Positions 37,243 through 45,226 of a stretch of DNA of 64,000 bases are shown in pieces. Where the stretch lies: positions 372,001-436,000 of the forward strand of contig NZ_SNYS01000005.1 of NCBI RefSeq assembly GCF_004363215.1, given 5' to 3'. Position 1 is the stretch's first letter. Each line of letters opens with the position of its first letter. A program made the translations under genes and the position numbers. Source of the DNA: Methanimicrococcus blatticola (GTDB lineage: Archaea > Halobacteriota > Methanosarcinia > Methanosarcinales > Methanosarcinaceae). The notes under the pieces were generated by a model, which was given only the letters and a program-made list of their open reading frames with translations, was not told the DNA's origin and searched no databases.

Positions 37243-38487
37243 GTGACTGGTTCAGCAATCAATTTTGATAAAAATTTAAAAGAGTTGGGAATTCAGGCAG
37301 ATACTCTGAAAACACTCAATAACCAATCCATTTACACTGTCGGCGAACTCTTAAGAGCTGCCAATAAAATCAATCCGTCAGCAACCAAAATAGAAATTAT
37401 CAAAAAAATCAGGGAAATGACAGGACTCAGTTTAAAAGAAGCTAAAGAAATTGCGGACTGCGGTCTTCCTTCTGCAGAGTGGAAACAAGAAATCAACATT
37501 GAACCGAGTGAAACGGCTTATTTTGATAAAGAATTAGCAGAATTTGAGATTCCTGCAGACACTTTGAAAATATTATATAAACAATCCATTTACACCGTCG
37601 GTGAGCTTATAAGGGCGGTTGGTAAAGCGAATCCTTCGGCAACGAAACTGGAAACAGTTAAACTAATTAAAGAAATGACAGGACTCAATTTATTATCTTC
37701 AAAAGAAATTGCAGAATACGGATTTCCTCCGGCAGATTGGAAACAAAAAACCCCCTCGGCTTCTGAAGAAAAAGCACCGATTCTAAAAGAACCGATTATT
37801 AAAGACGTTAAACCTATTAAAGACGTTAAACCGGATTTGGAAGAGCCGCCTAAAATGCCGCCCGAAAAACCGCCTCAAGAAACAGTCGAAAATCCGACCA
37901 CTGATTTTTATTTAACACTTCCCGAAGTGCTGACGGAACTCGGAAAAGGAATCGGAAAAGCACAACGGGAACTGGACATGCATTCAATCGAAGTCCAGAA
38001 TTCCATCTTAAAAGATAAAGAGCTGGCTGATTACGGTATAAACGCCACCTGGTACGTGATGCCTGAAATTCAATTCGATCTCAAAATGGAATATTCCGTC
38101 ACTGAAAAAAGAACGGAAGAAGGAGAAGTTACGAGTCCGGTCAAAAAAACAGCGAGAAATATCGAGATCATTCCCTCCAATATGAAATACAATACATTGT
38201 TTGAATCTGAAAGGCGGGAAGAAAGCACACTTTCTATAAAATTCAGGCCGATGCCGCCGCCTCAGTTTACAATAATCCGCACGGAAGTTCCGAATCTTTA
38301 CGGAATGACGAAAAATGAAGCGGAAGCAGTTCTGAAAGAAGCGGAGATTGAAGCGGAATTCATATCAGACGCGGAGCCGGACGCAAAAGATTCCGAGACG
38401 AACGTGGTTTTTCAAACCGTTAACCCCGGCGATTTTCTGTTGAATGATGAGAAATTGACGGTGTATATTGAACCCAGATATGATTGA
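37243..38487 (+). CDS. Island protein A: twin L12-like repeats, shared beta domain and PASTA-like end
   Basis: About 414 residues. GTG at 37243 is preceded by GTGAGG at the right distance; that GTG at 37231 is less likely. Two ~75-residue repeats (near residues 8-78 and 96-166) each combine a helical hairpin (QSIYTVGELLRA) with a helix pair, KIEIIKKIREMTGLSLKEAK, resembling the C-terminal domain of ribosomal protein bL12. A Pro/Lys-rich linker follows, then the island's shared domain (VLTELGKGIGKAQRELDMHS; TWYVMPEIQFDLKMEY) and a PASTA-like domain (EVPNLYGMTKNEAEAVLKEA to the end). No signal peptide. Function unknown; the layout suggests a structural or scaffold protein. Confidence 0.65.
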   Translation: MTGSAINFDKNLKELGIQADTLKTLNNQSIYTVGELLRAANKINPSATKIEIIKKIREMTGLSLKEAKEIADCGLPSAEWKQEINIEPSETAYFDKELAEFEIPADTLKILYKQSIYTVGELIRAVGKANPSATKLETVKLIKEMTGLNLLSSKEIAEYGFPPADWKQKTPSASEEKAPILKEPIIKDVKPIKDVKPDLEEPPKMPPEKPPQETVENPTTDFYLTLPEVLTELGKGIGKAQRELDMHSIEVQNSILKDKELADYGINATWYVMPEIQFDLKMEYSVTEKRTEEGEVTSPVKKTARNIEIIPSNMKYNTLFESERREESTLSIKFRPMPPPQFTIIRTEVPNLYGMTKNEAEAVLKEAEIEAEFISDAEPDAKDSETNVVFQTVNPGDFLLNDEKLTVYIEPRYD

Positions 38488-38605
38488 TTGTATATTGAAA
38501 AATTGAAAATTGTATCTTGGAAAATCAAACGCAAAAACCGGATACTGAAAATGAAATCGGATTATAGAAGAAGCGCAAAAGGAAAAGAGAAGGGAGCGAA
38601 CGAAA

Positions 38606-39079
38606 ATGGTAACTGATGCAGATTTTAAAAGATTGGAAGAGCTCATCCGGCAGATGAATAACAGACTGGACGCGATTGACGAACGATTAAGGACGCTTTC
38701 GGCGAAGTCAATCTCCGCCCCAATCGCTTCCGCCGCGAGTGGCGGAGCAGACGAAAGTACAGAAATTAATCGGCTGAAAAGCCGCGAACTGCAACTGCAA
38801 TCGGAACTTGATTCCGTTAAAAAATTAACCGATAATTCATACACAAAAGAAGATGTCACGGAATATTTCGGCGCGGTAATCAACGATTTCAATGAGAAGA
38901 CGAAAACTGAAGACAAAGACGTGGATTACATCATCAGCAACATGGAAGTCGATCTCAAAACTCAAATTTATAAAGATAAGGAGCTCCGAATGTCCGGAGC
39001 GGATATATCAAAGACCGGCGGAGACGGCATCAGTTCCGTAAAAATATCAATTAAGGCCGTACCGAAACAAACGAAATGA
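38606..39079 (+). CDS. Island protein B: coiled coil with a short shared-domain-like tail
   Basis: 157 residues. Residues 5-30 and 48-72 are coiled-coil-like (FKRLEELIRQMNNRLDAIDE; INRLKSRELQLQSELDSVKK), separated by a Ser/Ala/Gly linker. The C-terminal ~80 residues (DVTEYFGAVINDFNEKTK; YIISNMEVDLKTQIYKDKEL; ISSVKISIKAVP) recall the helix-then-beta layout and the 'KDKEL' of proteins A, G and H, but more weakly. GGGAG lies 12 bases before the ATG. It may be an adaptor that oligomerises through the coiled coil. Unknown function. Confidence 0.55.
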   Translation: MVTDADFKRLEELIRQMNNRLDAIDERLRTLSAKSISAPIASAASGGADESTEINRLKSRELQLQSELDSVKKLTDNSYTKEDVTEYFGAVINDFNEKTKTEDKDVDYIISNMEVDLKTQIYKDKELRMSGADISKTGGDGISSVKISIKAVPKQTK

Positions 39080-39282
39080 ATCGAACATAAAATGTCGAAC
39101 AAAATGAATTGAATATAAAATGAATTGAACACAAAAGAGAAAAGCAAGAACAAAATCGCAAACAAATGAAACAGAGTAAAAAGAAAATGCGCAACCGGTA
39201 AACCGCGTGAATGAACAGAAATATGGAATAAATGAGAAAACTGGAATAAAATGAGAAAAGAAATAAAGAGGAGATAAAGAAC

Positions 39283-39912
39283 ATGGCAGATGTAGGACAA
39301 GAATTATTGAATGTACCGTTCCCTGAAATGGTTTTGAATTTGGCAACGGCAATTGCGGAAGGACAATTTAAGTTGGATCAGACAAGCTGCAAAATTGCGG
39401 CGATGATGGGCGACGCTCAAAAATATCCGATTGAATTGCCGGACCTTGCGGACGATAACAAACCGATCAAGACATCTATGATCGGCGCGGGATTCCAGCC
39501 CACGTTTTACCAATTCACTGACACAATTATCGAAGTGAAAATGGCTATTACGATGACAAAAACCACTGAGAAATCCGCATCCGTTACGGCAAAAGTGGGT
39601 TTCGGCTGTTTCTCGGCGTCCGTTAACGCCTCTTATTCTTCGAAATACACGTATTCGGTCGAAGGATCCAGTCTTCTCCGAACGAAAATTACACCGCTTC
39701 CGCCAAACACATTCATGCAGCAGCTGCTTGATTTGAAAGCGCAGAAAGAACAGATGAAATTCCAGATGGAAATGAAAAAACTGGAAGCAGCCCTTGAAAG
39801 AGAACAAAAAGAGCTGGACAAGAAGCTTGCTGAAGAAGAAGAGAAGGAAGCGAAAACTGAAAGCAGCGACAGCAGCAGTGGAAGCGGCAGCGGCAAAAAG
39901 ACAACGGACTAA
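39283..39912 (+). CDS. Island protein C: shared helix-beta domain protein
   Basis: 209 residues. Start ATG with GAGGAG 10 bases upstream. The N-terminus ELLNVPFPEMVLNLATAIAE leads into GQFKLDQTSCKIAAMMGD and then SMIGAGFQPTFYQFTDTIIE-VKMA, the island's shared helix-beta signature. A middle beta region with Ser/Ala repeats follows, then EGSSLLRTKITPLPPNTFMQ. The C-terminus is a long charged helix (residues ~145-195) and a Ser/Gly tail. Protein D is a close paralogue, so C and D arose by duplication. No membrane segment or signal peptide. The general layout resembles DUF2589-type proteins, but I cannot show homology. Confidence 0.65.
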   Translation: MADVGQELLNVPFPEMVLNLATAIAEGQFKLDQTSCKIAAMMGDAQKYPIELPDLADDNKPIKTSMIGAGFQPTFYQFTDTIIEVKMAITMTKTTEKSASVTAKVGFGCFSASVNASYSSKYTYSVEGSSLLRTKITPLPPNTFMQQLLDLKAQKEQMKFQMEMKKLEAALEREQKELDKKLAEEEEKEAKTESSDSSSGSGSGKKTTD

Positions 39913-39944
39913 TTAAACTTATAAAATCAATAGGAGAAAATGAA

Positions 39945-40565
39945 ATGACAAATATCGGACGCGAACTGCTGAATGTTCCTTTCGGAGAAATGGTGACTCA
40001 AATCGCGAGCTCAATTGCGCAATCTCAAGCGGAATTGGACAGAGAATCCATTGAGATTTTGAAAATGATGGGAGATAAGGAGAATGCTCCCGTAACGCTG
40101 CCGCATATGCGATACAAAGACGGCAAATTCGAAGATGTCGATATTACAACATCCATGATCGGTGCCGGCTTCCAACCAACGTTTTATCAATTTGCGGATA
40201 CAGTCATTGAAGTGAAAATGGCAATGTCGGTCGCCCAAGGATCCGAATATGAAAGAAAAACAAGCGGCGAAGTCAAATCAACATCTACATCTGCAGTAAG
40301 GAGCGGAAGAAATTATTCTTACAGAAGTGTTGTGACATCAACGCCGATTGATGCGACTTATACCAGCAAATACAACTTTAATCAGGAAGGATCCAGCCTC
40401 TTACGCACTCGATTGGTGCCGGTTCCGCCAAATACGATTGTTCAGCGTCAGATTGATTTGCGCGCTCAGGCAATGCAGCTGGAATTCGACTTAGAAGCAA
40501 AGAAGCTTGAATCTGAAATTGCGCAGGCTGCTGCCGACATGGAAGCAAAAGAAGCAAAGAAATAA
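39945..40565 (+). CDS. Island protein D: paralogue of C
   Basis: 206 residues, 32 bases behind C, with AGGAGA before the ATG. ELLNVPFGEMVTQIASSIAQ, SQAELDRESIEILKMMGD, SMIGAGFQPTFYQFADTVIE and EGSSLLRTRLVPVPPNT align with C throughout. D has an extra Ser/Thr/Arg-rich loop (residues ~105-130) and ends in an Ala/Glu helix. Two consecutive, divergent copies suggest that the proteins form a hetero-oligomer or alternating assembly (inference). Confidence 0.7.
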   Translation: MTNIGRELLNVPFGEMVTQIASSIAQSQAELDRESIEILKMMGDKENAPVTLPHMRYKDGKFEDVDITTSMIGAGFQPTFYQFADTVIEVKMAMSVAQGSEYERKTSGEVKSTSTSAVRSGRNYSYRSVVTSTPIDATYTSKYNFNQEGSSLLRTRLVPVPPNTIVQRQIDLRAQAMQLEFDLEAKKLESEIAQAAADMEAKEAKK

Positions 40566-40589
40566 CCCGGCGTCTGACAGGAAATTAAA

Positions 40590-41525
40590 ATGAGCGCGAA
40601 AGGAGATGAAAAAGCACTTGCGGATTCCATTCTCCTGAACGCTGACATTTTGTCGGAAGAGTTTGACGATGAAGAAGAAATTGAAGAAAATGCACAAGCC
40701 GGCTCGGAATCAACGCCTGAGCCGGTAAAAGAACAAACGGACCCGCTTTCAATTTCTATTTCCATTGAAGAAGAACGTCCCAAATACGAAACGGAAAAAA
40801 AGAAAAAAGAATTTTCCGATTTCATCCGAACCGGCGGCAAGAAAGCTGACCCGCTTTCTCCTGAGAAAACAATTCAAGGAAAAAGAAATGGAAAGCGGAT
40901 TGAAACTGAGAAGAATAAAACAATTTCATTTTCATCCGGACAGCCTTTTTCGAATCATTCGGAAAGTAAAAAAAAGCCGAAGTTCGGTGATTTGAGAACG
41001 ACAAACAATTCATCAAGACCAATAAACACCTTTTCAGGATCAACAAACACATTTTCAAGACCAACAAACAGCTCTTCGCGAACAGTAAACGGTTTAGCGG
41101 GAACAGCAGACAGCAGAAAAGAGGCGGGAAAAAAGAAAAAACCGTCTGAAATTCAAAAAAGATTTTTGTTCAGCGAACCGATACGCCGACAAAAAAAGAA
41201 ATCTGAGCCGTTTGCCGCGGAAAAAAGAAGGTCGGATCGGATAAATCAAATCAGAAAAGAACCGCCGCGGGAAAAAAAGAAGACATCAGCAATCGGATTT
41301 GAAATCTCAAAGCCGCCTCAGCCGGATTTGACGAAAAATCAAAAAAGAGGAGCGGAAAGAAAAACGTTGATGATGTCAAATTCGAAAAAGCCGGCTCAGA
41401 AAGACGACATATTTTCAGACAAGATGACAGACAAAAAAGATATGGGCATGATGCTGACGGAACGAAAGAAAAAGACCGGAAGCGGCATGGAAACGGATAT
41501 GATGAGGGCGAGAAATGAAAGATGA
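40590..41525 (+). CDS. Island protein E: disordered, lysine-rich protein
   Basis: 311 residues, 24 bases behind D, ATG with AGGA upstream. After an acidic N-terminus (residues 15-60: EEFDDEEEIEEN, then PEPVKEQTDPL) the chain is almost entirely low complexity and basic, with Lys/Arg blocks and an STNTFSRPTNSSSRT-type repeat near residues 145-170. No globular domain is evident. Opposite charge at the two ends would allow self-association or bridging of other subunits. Its last 11 bases overlap gene F, so the two are translationally coupled. Confidence 0.65.
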   Translation: MSAKGDEKALADSILLNADILSEEFDDEEEIEENAQAGSESTPEPVKEQTDPLSISISIEEERPKYETEKKKKEFSDFIRTGGKKADPLSPEKTIQGKRNGKRIETEKNKTISFSSGQPFSNHSESKKKPKFGDLRTTNNSSRPINTFSGSTNTFSRPTNSSSRTVNGLAGTADSRKEAGKKKKPSEIQKRFLFSEPIRRQKKKSEPFAAEKRRSDRINQIRKEPPREKKKTSAIGFEISKPPQPDLTKNQKRGAERKTLMMSNSKKPAQKDDIFSDKMTDKKDMGMMLTERKKKTGSGMETDMMRARNER

Positions 41526-41994
41526 AGATGTCATTAAAGGCATTGTCGAATTATTAAAAGGCATCAATAATTCCGCCGCCGAGCTGGTAGGCAGCGGAAA
41601 GTTAGAAGAAGCCGTGAAAATGTATGAGCTCGGAGAGCAGACATCTCTTAAATTTTACTATGCAGACGGCGCTTTTACGAACCGATTGTATATCGCGAAG
41701 ATTCATATTATGGAAGAGAATTTTGAAGCGGCGGCAGACTGTTTGGATAGGCTTTCCGAATATGATTCGGTTCAAAATGCCGAAAGAGAGTTGGCGATTT
41801 TTTACAAAGAAGCGGGCATGATTTTGTTAAAAGCCGGCATGGAAATGGAAGCGGCGGGAAATTTAACGGGCGCGCTGAGATTGTTTGAAAAAATTCAGCC
41901 GTATTTGAACAAAAAACGCGCGGATGTCGTTGAAAAAGAAATTATTATGTTAAAGGCCAAAGTTGGTGCCGGCGTTGGCGCAAATTCAACTTGA
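41515..41994 (+). CDS. Island protein F: TPR-like helical protein
   Basis: 159 residues, all alpha. Repeating helix pairs of ~35 residues (LVGSGKLEEAVKMYELGEQT; IMEENFEAAADCLDRLSEYD; MEAAGNLTGALRLFEKIQPY) have the small-residue pattern of tetratricopeptide repeats, so a protein-protein scaffold is likely. It starts inside gene E (ATGAAAGATGA overlap) and is followed after ~18 bases by gene G. No catalytic motif. Confidence 0.7.
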   Translation: MKDEDVIKGIVELLKGINNSAAELVGSGKLEEAVKMYELGEQTSLKFYYADGAFTNRLYIAKIHIMEENFEAAADCLDRLSEYDSVQNAERELAIFYKEAGMILLKAGMEMEAAGNLTGALRLFEKIQPYLNKKRADVVEKEIIMLKAKVGAGVGANST

Positions 41995-42012
41995 GAACAG
42001 GAGGAGTCATTT

Positions 42013-43758
42013 ATTAGAATTACCAAATTGCCCGGTGTCAGCCCTGATGTCCTTCAAATATTGTTGGAAAAATCAATTTACACGATAGAGGAATTTTTGG
42101 AGCAGACGACGCCGGAATCCAGAATTATACGTATTCAAACGGAAAAGTTGACTCGGGAAGAAATCCTTCGGCTGAAGGAAATTGCATCTCAGATTGAAAT
42201 AATTCCCGACCAATTTTATCCGGATACGCATTCGGTCTGTACACCGGAACTGAAAATAGATTACTTGCCAATCAGTACATATCTCAAAAAGAAACTGGAT
42301 GCTCAAGGCATATCAACAGTTCAATCGCTGAATGACCACGCCGTGACTCCTGCATTCAGGATAGAATTTGCAGAACTCGTTGGGGTTTCTGAAAAAACAG
42401 CGAACATGCTTTTGATTTTTGTGAACCTTTTGGAAACGTTTGAAGAAGACCGTGATAAAGTTTTTGTTGATTTTACAAGAGATTTGTTTACGGAATTAGT
42501 GCTTGTTCCCGGAATTAACATAAATATGATTTCGATTCTTCGAAGTGCTTTTGCAGGTACTGTTTGTGATTTAGAAGAAATTATGAGTCATGAATCGGAA
42601 AAAACGGAGCTTGCCGAGAAAACAAAAATGAGTCAAACGGCATTATTTGATCTTTTGAAAAAAGAGCAAGAGATCGAACGTTTGCCGGAAACGGAAGAGG
42701 ATATCAAAAAACGTTTTTCGATAGATGTACTTCCGATCATGTATGAGCTTTCCGGATTTAGCGATACGATGGTTGAAGGTATTTGGAAAGGATATACCGG
42801 GCCCCGAACTTTAGAAGCATTACGAGAAAGAACAAAAACCGTCAAACAGATCGAAGAGATTCAAAAAGCCTCCAAAATCAAATCTTTTGGAATTCTTCCA
42901 AGAATGGCTGATCTGATGAGCGTCCCGAGAATGACACCTGAGGATGCCTTTAAATTGCTAAGCCGCGGAATAAATTCCGCCAAGGAATTGGCAAATGTTG
43001 AGTTTTTGCGTGACGGCGTGATTCAAAATGTGAGTTTTGGAATCCCGAATACCCGCATCATTCCGTATATTATTGCCGCAAGAGAAATTGATGAAACCGG
43101 ATTTGAACCATTCGCAGTTTCTGATGATCCCGAAATGCCGGCGACACCTGCCGAAGAAATAGAATCAGACAGTAAAATGGATTTGCCGGAAATGCTGACT
43201 CAGCTCGGCAGAGGAATCGGTCAGGCGCAGCGTGAATTGGATTTAAACGCTCTGAAAATGCAAAAGGAAATTCTGAAAAGTCGCGACCTGACAGAATACG
43301 GTCTTCAGCCGACATGGTATTCAATGCCGGAAGTTGATTTTACGCTGAAAATGGAATACAATGTGGCAAGTGAAAGATCGGAAGACGGAACCGTTTCGCC
43401 CGGCCGCGTTGAAATTATACCGGTAAACGCCAAATACACCAGTCTGTTTACGTCTGCCGCAAAAGAAGAGAGTTCTCTGACGATTAAGTTCGTTCCGATT
43501 CCGCCATCTGAAGTATTGGTGCGCCGCCGCGAAGTGCCTGATATGACAGGAATGACGGCAGAAGAAGCGAAAACGGCTCTTTCTGAGAGAGGAATTCGGC
43601 CAATATTTTACACGGCCATAGATATGCCTCCCGAATATGCATTCGGAGATGACAGAACGGAAATAACATATCAATCGGTCAAATCCGGCGAATATTTGGG
43701 AATCGGAGAAGAGATTTTTGTGTTGGCCACATTCAGAAGACAGGCAAGAGCAGCATGA
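42013..43758 (+). CDS. Island protein G: HhH/DUF4332-like repeats, shared beta domain and PASTA-like end
   Basis: About 581 residues if translation starts at the ATT at 42013 (MRITKLPGV), which is 6 bases after a strong GGAGGAG; the nearest normal start is TTG at 42028, too far from that site. The first ~380 residues are a series of helix-hairpin-helix-like modules of the DUF4332 kind (GISTVQSLNDHAVTPAFRIE, ELVGVSEKTANMLLIFVNL; LMSVPRMTPEDAFKLLSRGI). Then comes the shared domain (MLTQLGRGIGQAQRELDLNA; PTWYSMPEVDFTLKMEYNV) and a PASTA-like domain (EVPDMTGMTAEEAKTALSE). The last two are closely related to protein A. Probably a large scaffold; function unknown. Confidence 0.65.
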   Translation: MRITKLPGVSPDVLQILLEKSIYTIEEFLEQTTPESRIIRIQTEKLTREEILRLKEIASQIEIIPDQFYPDTHSVCTPELKIDYLPISTYLKKKLDAQGISTVQSLNDHAVTPAFRIEFAELVGVSEKTANMLLIFVNLLETFEEDRDKVFVDFTRDLFTELVLVPGININMISILRSAFAGTVCDLEEIMSHESEKTELAEKTKMSQTALFDLLKKEQEIERLPETEEDIKKRFSIDVLPIMYELSGFSDTMVEGIWKGYTGPRTLEALRERTKTVKQIEEIQKASKIKSFGILPRMADLMSVPRMTPEDAFKLLSRGINSAKELANVEFLRDGVIQNVSFGIPNTRIIPYIIAAREIDETGFEPFAVSDDPEMPATPAEEIESDSKMDLPEMLTQLGRGIGQAQRELDLNALKMQKEILKSRDLTEYGLQPTWYSMPEVDFTLKMEYNVASERSEDGTVSPGRVEIIPVNAKYTSLFTSAAKEESSLTIKFVPIPPSEVLVRRREVPDMTGMTAEEAKTALSERGIRPIFYTAIDMPPEYAFGDDRTEITYQSVKSGEYLGIGEEIFVLATFRRQARAA

Positions 43759-44102
43759 CGGAAGAATCAGACAGAAACGCATCAAACGCATCCATAAGTG
43801 CGATTCAGAGAAGCTTTATTGAAGGCGTTGCGGAGATTCTGACGGAACTGAAAGATGACCTCTATCAGGTTCAAAATAATCTAAATGCGTATTCGAAAGA
43901 AACTCAAAAAGAGATTTTGAGAAGCCGGGAACTTTCCGAGCAGGGTGTTACACCGATATGGTATACGATACCTGAAATAGAGCTGACGATTAAAATGGAA
44001 TATGTTGAGCATGAAGAGAAAGTGATTGAAAATAATGAAGAGAAAATTGTAAAAAGAGTTAAGATGATTCCTGTGACGCGAGGAACCGGTCGGATAAAAT
44101 AA
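43755..44102 (+). CDS. Island protein H: minimal shared-domain protein
   Basis: 115 residues, start ATG overlapping the stop of G (ATGA). It consists of little more than the shared domain: EGVAEILTELKDDLYQVQNN with a following helix, then TPIWYTIPEIELTIKMEYVE and a basic beta hairpin. It therefore defines the boundaries of the domain at about 85 residues. It is the last gene before the right direct repeat. Confidence 0.65.
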   Translation: MTEESDRNASNASISAIQRSFIEGVAEILTELKDDLYQVQNNLNAYSKETQKEILRSRELSEQGVTPIWYTIPEIELTIKMEYVEHEEKVIENNEEKIVKRVKMIPVTRGTGRIK

Positions 44103-44147
44103 TTGCCATGATGAATAAAACTGAAGCAGGGAATCAGAATCCCAAAA

Positions 44148-44232
44148 GGAAATTTTTGAAAACGAGATTTTCAGTTGTTTCGGAATAATTTAGATGCAGA
44201 GATTTTCTCTGTGTCTTCTTTTTTTGAAAAAT
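44148..44232 (+). repeat. Direct repeat, right copy (island boundary)
   Basis: 85 bases matching 36966-37049, including 13 codons of a gene 3' end (KFLKTRFSVVSE and stop) and the terminator stem. There is no upstream part of that gene here, so it is a fragment. The convergent minus-strand gene ends inside it. Confidence 0.85.
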
Positions 44233-44518
44233 TCGGGATGATTCCTTTGTCTTTATAAACTTCCGCTAATTTTTCTTTTGTCAAAGGACAGGAAACGAGG
44301 TCGTCAAATTGTTTGCGGTCTAATGAAAGTTGATTTTTCATAAGTGATAAAATGCTGCCGCTGTATTCTGTGACGCCGTGGCTTGTATATGTGACAAATT
44401 CTGTTTTGTTTTCCTTGAAATGATACGTATATCGTTTATGAGCACCTTTTCTTGTTTCGCGGAAACCTTTTTTGAGAAGAGCTGATTCGATATCTTTTGT
44501 TTTATAAACAGAGGTCAT
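44171..44518 (-). CDS. HicA-like predicted toxin
   Basis: 115 residues. The N-terminal half (KTKDIESALLKKGFRETRKG, then AHKRYTYHF) resembles the HicA double-stranded-RNA-binding-like fold with its catalytic His in GxH; here the motif reads GAH. The C-terminal ~25 residues extend into the duplicated direct repeat, so the tail (KKEDTEKISASKLFRNN) is encoded by the antisense of the terminator and gene-end copy. The ATG overlaps the upstream stop by one base (TAATG), showing coupling to the preceding gene, the usual antitoxin place. Family call is tentative. Confidence 0.5.
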   Translation of the reverse strand: MTSVYKTKDIESALLKKGFRETRKGAHKRYTYHFKENKTEFVTYTSHGVTEYSGSILSLMKNQLSLDRKQFDDLVSCPLTKEKLAEVYKDKGIIPNFSKKEDTEKISASKLFRNN

Positions 44519-44907
44519 TAAACTTCCTCCGCGTATTCTAAAAGCAGATGTTTTAATTGAACGGCGCCTGCTGTCAAAACAGACTCATCTTCCAAAACAT
44601 ATTCTTCCCAGAGATAATAAAAACTTATTTCAAATTCTGCGGCGGCTTTTCCGAAATCTTCATTGAATGAAAAGATTTTTAGAAGCTTGTTTTCAAAAAT
44701 ATAGCGTTTTGTTCCTTCTTCATAAATGACATCTAAATGAAGCGGTTTAATCAATTTCAGCGGAACATTCGGATTGGTGAAATGAATCAATTCAAAAGAA
44801 GCTTTATCGCCTGATTTTGATAATTTGATTCGGTCAAAAGATGATGAATCTAATTTGTTTGATGATAAGATATCAAAAAATATGTTTTTAGCTGAACTTG
44901 AAACCAT
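44518..44907 (-). CDS. Predicted antitoxin partner (HicB-like)
   Basis: 129 residues. An N-terminal region of unclear type is followed by a short beta strand and a helix pair with the pattern FSFNEDFGKAAAEFEISFYY and LWEEYVLEDESVLTAGAVQL, which is common in archaeal partners of HicA-like proteins. It is upstream of, and overlaps by one base, the HicA-like gene. No DNA-binding domain is obvious. The pair lies between the island's right repeat and tRNA-Leu, a typical accessory position. Confidence 0.4.
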   Translation of the reverse strand: MVSSSAKNIFFDILSSNKLDSSSFDRIKLSKSGDKASFELIHFTNPNVPLKLIKPLHLDVIYEEGTKRYIFENKLLKIFSFNEDFGKAAAEFEISFYYLWEEYVLEDESVLTAGAVQLKHLLLEYAEEV

Positions 44908-45048
44908 TCTTTCACCAATTTTTTTGTTATTGAATGGACGAAGTTCAGGTATTTAAAGAATTTTTTAGTTTTTTGGAATTGATAAAATGAAGGAGAATAA
45001 AAATGAAGAAACGATTAATAGAAGCAGGATTAGAATAATTTGATTGAG

Positions 45049-45131
45049 TGCGGGGAAAGGGAGTCGAACCCCTGAACGCCTACGCGAACAGATCTTGAGT
45101 CTGTCACCGTTGACCACTTGGTTATCCCCGC
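45049..45131 (-). tRNA. tRNA-Leu(CAA)
   Basis: 83 bases on the minus strand. Acceptor GCGGGGA pairs with TCCCCGC, discriminator A as expected for leucine. Anticodon loop CTCAAGA gives anticodon CAA; the long variable arm marks a class II tRNA. T-arm GGGGTTCGACTCCC. No intron and no encoded CCA. A TATA-like TTTATATG with AAAAATCG lies at 45171-45185 on the minus strand. Confidence 0.96.
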
Positions 45132-45226
45132 AGGGTGTTATGTTTTAGAAAAGTAAACAACTCTAAAATCGATTTTTCATATAAATAGATTATGATGAAG
45201 CCGTCTTTTTTGATTTTGTTCATACT

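Larger units (their letters stand above)
37050..44232 (+). mobile_element. Putative integrated or duplicated island between direct repeats
   Basis: All eight genes lie on the + strand, share domains with each other, and are bracketed by the direct repeats at 36966-37049 and 44148-44232. Duplication of a gene 3' end plus terminator at the far side of a gene block is the usual footprint of site-specific integration. No integrase, transposase or recombinase gene is inside, so the element would be non-autonomous or decayed. The alternative is a tandem duplication of the left gene followed by loss of most of the second copy. Confidence 0.5.

Noticed and set aside
38968-39352. Hydrophobic minus-strand frames between island genes B and C
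   Set aside because: They are antisense to gene ends and to a repetitive spacer of AACAAAATGAATTGAA words; overlapping frames with the same Phe/Ser/Leu bias are typical artefacts.
40822-41067. Minus-strand frame opposite island gene E
   Set aside because: Antisense of the disordered Lys/Ser region; hydrophobic content is the complement of AAA/TCA codons.
37050-44147. Prophage
   Set aside because: No capsid, terminase, portal, integrase or lysis gene is visible; the shared-domain genes do not match tail proteins that I recognise.
44999-45040. Micro-frame of 11 codons with a good ribosome site before tRNA-Leu
   Set aside because: GGAGAATAAAAATG starts a ten-residue peptide only; it may be the remnant of a lost gene start, but there is not enough to call it.
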